5,243 bases of DNA from an uncultured Ruminococcus sp. (lineage in GTDB: Bacteria > Bacillota > Clostridia > Oscillospirales > Ruminococcaceae): contig CAJTOG010000099.1 of NCBI GenBank assembly GCA_910577575.1, positions 1 through 5,243 on the forward strand, read 5' to 3'. A model generated the notes under the pieces. It saw only the letters and a program-made list of their open reading frames with translations. It was not told the DNA's origin and made no database searches. The translations under genes and the position numbers were made by a program. Below are positions 4,596 to 5,243 of this stretch, in pieces; the first letter of the stretch is position 1, and the number at the start of each line of letters is the position of its first letter.

Positions 4596-5012
4596 TTGTT
4601 TATAATTAACAATATTTTAACAATTTTAGAGGAAAGCAAGTTAACACAAATGGATTTATGTAGAGCCATCGGAGTAAAATCAAGCACTGTCACTAACTGG
4701 AAAACCAGGAATACCGACCCGCCAGCTAAATATATAATCCCCATTTGTGAGTTTTTAAATGTTACACCAGAATATTTACTTACAGGGCAAGAATGCGATA
4801 CAAATGAACAGGCTAAGGGCAACAACATACATACTGGTAATGTGACAAACAGCAAAATCGTCGGAGGGCATGATAACAGTTTAACTTTATCTTCTTCTGT
4901 AAGCGATGATGCCTTAGAAATTGATAAAATAATCAAATCCCTTGACCCTAAAAAACGAGCGAAATTTTTATATCAGATTTATAATTTGGCAGAAGAATTG
5001 AAAAATGACTGA
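4596..5012 (+). CDS. Phage repressor-like protein, N-terminal HTH (Xre/CI family)
   Basis: A 138-residue regulator transcribed opposite to the early operon, the place of the Mu c or lambda cI repressor. Residues 5-60 form a Cro/CI HTH: helix 1 INNILTILEESKLT, helix 2 QMDLCRAIG, recognition helix SSTVTNWKTRN (29-39), then YIIPICEFLNVTPEYLLTG (about 47-65). A polar linker (70-100, rich in Asn, Gly and Ser) leads to a helical C-terminus (DDALEIDKIIKSLDPKKRAKFLYQIYNLAEEL) that probably mediates oligomerisation. No peptidase-type CI domain is present, so RecA-driven self-cleavage is not expected. The start is TTG 4596, immediately after an in-frame TAA (4593-4595); AGAAAGG lies 11 bases upstream, a weak site. 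The next ATG (4650) would delete helix 1. The weak start fits low-level expression. A terminator hairpin follows 38 bp after the stop. Confidence 0.88.
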   Translation: MFIINNILTILEESKLTQMDLCRAIGVKSSTVTNWKTRNTDPPAKYIIPICEFLNVTPEYLLTGQECDTNEQAKGNNIHTGNVTNSKIVGGHDNSLTLSSSVSDDALEIDKIIKSLDPKKRAKFLYQIYNLAEELKND

Positions 5013-5049
5013 CTAACAAATTGATTATATGGCATTTTACTATTTGTAT

Positions 5050-5089
5050 AAAATAAGCTATTGAACCAGTTCAATAGCAGGCTTATTTT
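5050..5089 (+). terminator. Hairpin terminator after the repressor, possibly bidirectional
   Basis: AAAATAAGC plus TATTGAAC (5050-5066) pairs with GTTCAATA (5069-5076) and GCTTATTTT (5081-5089), with a 4-base bulge GCAG on the 3' side and a two-base loop CA. The 17-bp stem ends in TTATTTTA, a modest U-rich tail; the A/T-rich base makes it usable in either direction. The core 10-mer GTTCAATAGC appears again at 5099-5108. Confidence 0.65.
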
Positions 5090-5108
5090 AGTTCAAAGGT
5101 TCAATAGC
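5057..5108. repeat. Three copies of the 10-mer GTTCAATAGC, one inverted
   Basis: GCTATTGAAC at 5057-5066 (inverted), GTTCAATAGC at 5069-5078 and GTTCAATAGC at 5099-5108. The first two form the terminator stem; the third is an extra exact copy not explained by it. Direct copies are 30 bp apart, near three helical turns, which suits a protein-binding array. Confidence 0.6.
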
Positions 5109-5131
5109 TATTTTTGCTCATAAAAACAAAA

Positions 5132-5243
5132 TTTTTTCAGAAAAATACAAGTCTCTGAAATTTCTTGAAATTCTCTGAAACGCTATTTTGCGTTGTTTCA
5201 ACGCTTTCACAATTTTCTGCAATGCTAAACGTTTCAGAAATTG
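5132..5243. repeat. Repeat tract at the phage end, probable transposase-binding region
   Basis: The 7-mer TTTCAGA occurs at 5135-5141 and 5232-5238 on the + strand and inverted as TCTGAAA at 5154-5160 and 5174-5180. The inverted copies extend to TCTCTGAAA at 5152-5160 and 5172-5180, exactly 20 bp apart. AATTCTCTGAAACG (5168-5181) is matched in inverse by CGTTTCAGAAATT (5230-5242) with one base missing. AACGC/GCGTT (5179-5183, 5190-5194) and the palindrome AAACGTTT (5227-5234) add further symmetry. Known Mu-type ends hold several oriented transposase sites outside the repressor gene, which fits this position. The exact terminus is not identifiable here and may lie beyond 5243. Confidence 0.5.

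Noticed and set aside
4564..4596. A repressor promoter formed by TTGACT (4564-4569) and TCTAAT (4591-4596)
   Set aside because: The spacing is 21 bases and the -10 overlaps the TTG start codon; the extended -10 promoter at 4441-4469 is better.
4592..4936. - strand open frame opposite the repressor, with hydrophobic stretches
   Set aside because: The repressor on the + strand has a clear HTH; the opposite frame has membrane-like composition only by complement and no start signals.
5200..5243. An exact phage terminus
   Set aside because: Several CA dinucleotides could be the end, but no flanking host sequence or target duplication is visible to decide.

Overview
The window reads as the early-gene end of a Mu-like transposable prophage (replicative DDE transposition, MuA/MuB type) in a low-to-moderate GC Firmicute, probably a gut or rumen Clostridia member. 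The organism assignment is inference from the AT-rich intergenic DNA, strong GGAGG-type ribosome binding sites, consensus sigma-A promoters and protein character; the genus cannot be settled from the sequence alone.

Layout, from the phage end at the right of the window towards the left. Positions 5013-5243 hold no gene; they contain a hairpin terminator followed by a tract of short direct and inverted repeats that is probably transposase-binding end DNA. A lysogeny-type repressor is on the + strand (4596-5012). A control region (4374-4595) carries face-to-face promoters: a perfect-consensus early promoter on the - strand and an extended -10 promoter on the + strand for the repressor, with several palindromic candidate operators. 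The early operon then runs leftwards on the - strand: a small Xre/Ner-like HTH protein, a 117-aa unknown protein, the 667-aa MuA-like transposase, the 308-aa MuB-like AAA+ ATPase, a 78-aa cysteine-rich protein and a 110-aa coiled-coil protein.

The most striking content is non-coding. Two type II hammerhead self-cleaving ribozymes lie in this operon on the transcribed strand. One is complete (4091-4157), between the HTH gene and the 117-aa gene. The other (1-75) follows the 110-aa gene and is cut by the window edge six bases into its CUGANGA box. Each starts on the base immediately after a stop codon. They share the catalytic core but differ in stem sequences, with one compensatory base-pair change. 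The complete copy also shows a 6-bp pseudoknot between the stem I loop and the 3' tail. Cleavage at both would release a roughly 4.1-kb transposition mRNA (4129 down to 29) separated from the regulator upstream and from whatever lies downstream.

Other regulatory signals are a stable hairpin abutting the transposase ribosome binding site and a + strand promoter-like sequence at 3678-3706. The latter would read antisense across the 117-aa gene, the ribozyme and the HTH gene into the repressor, a layout resembling lambda PRE. In the inferred circuit, the repressor and the HTH protein set the lysogeny/transposition switch, the A and B proteins carry out target capture and transposition, and the ribozymes process the early transcript.
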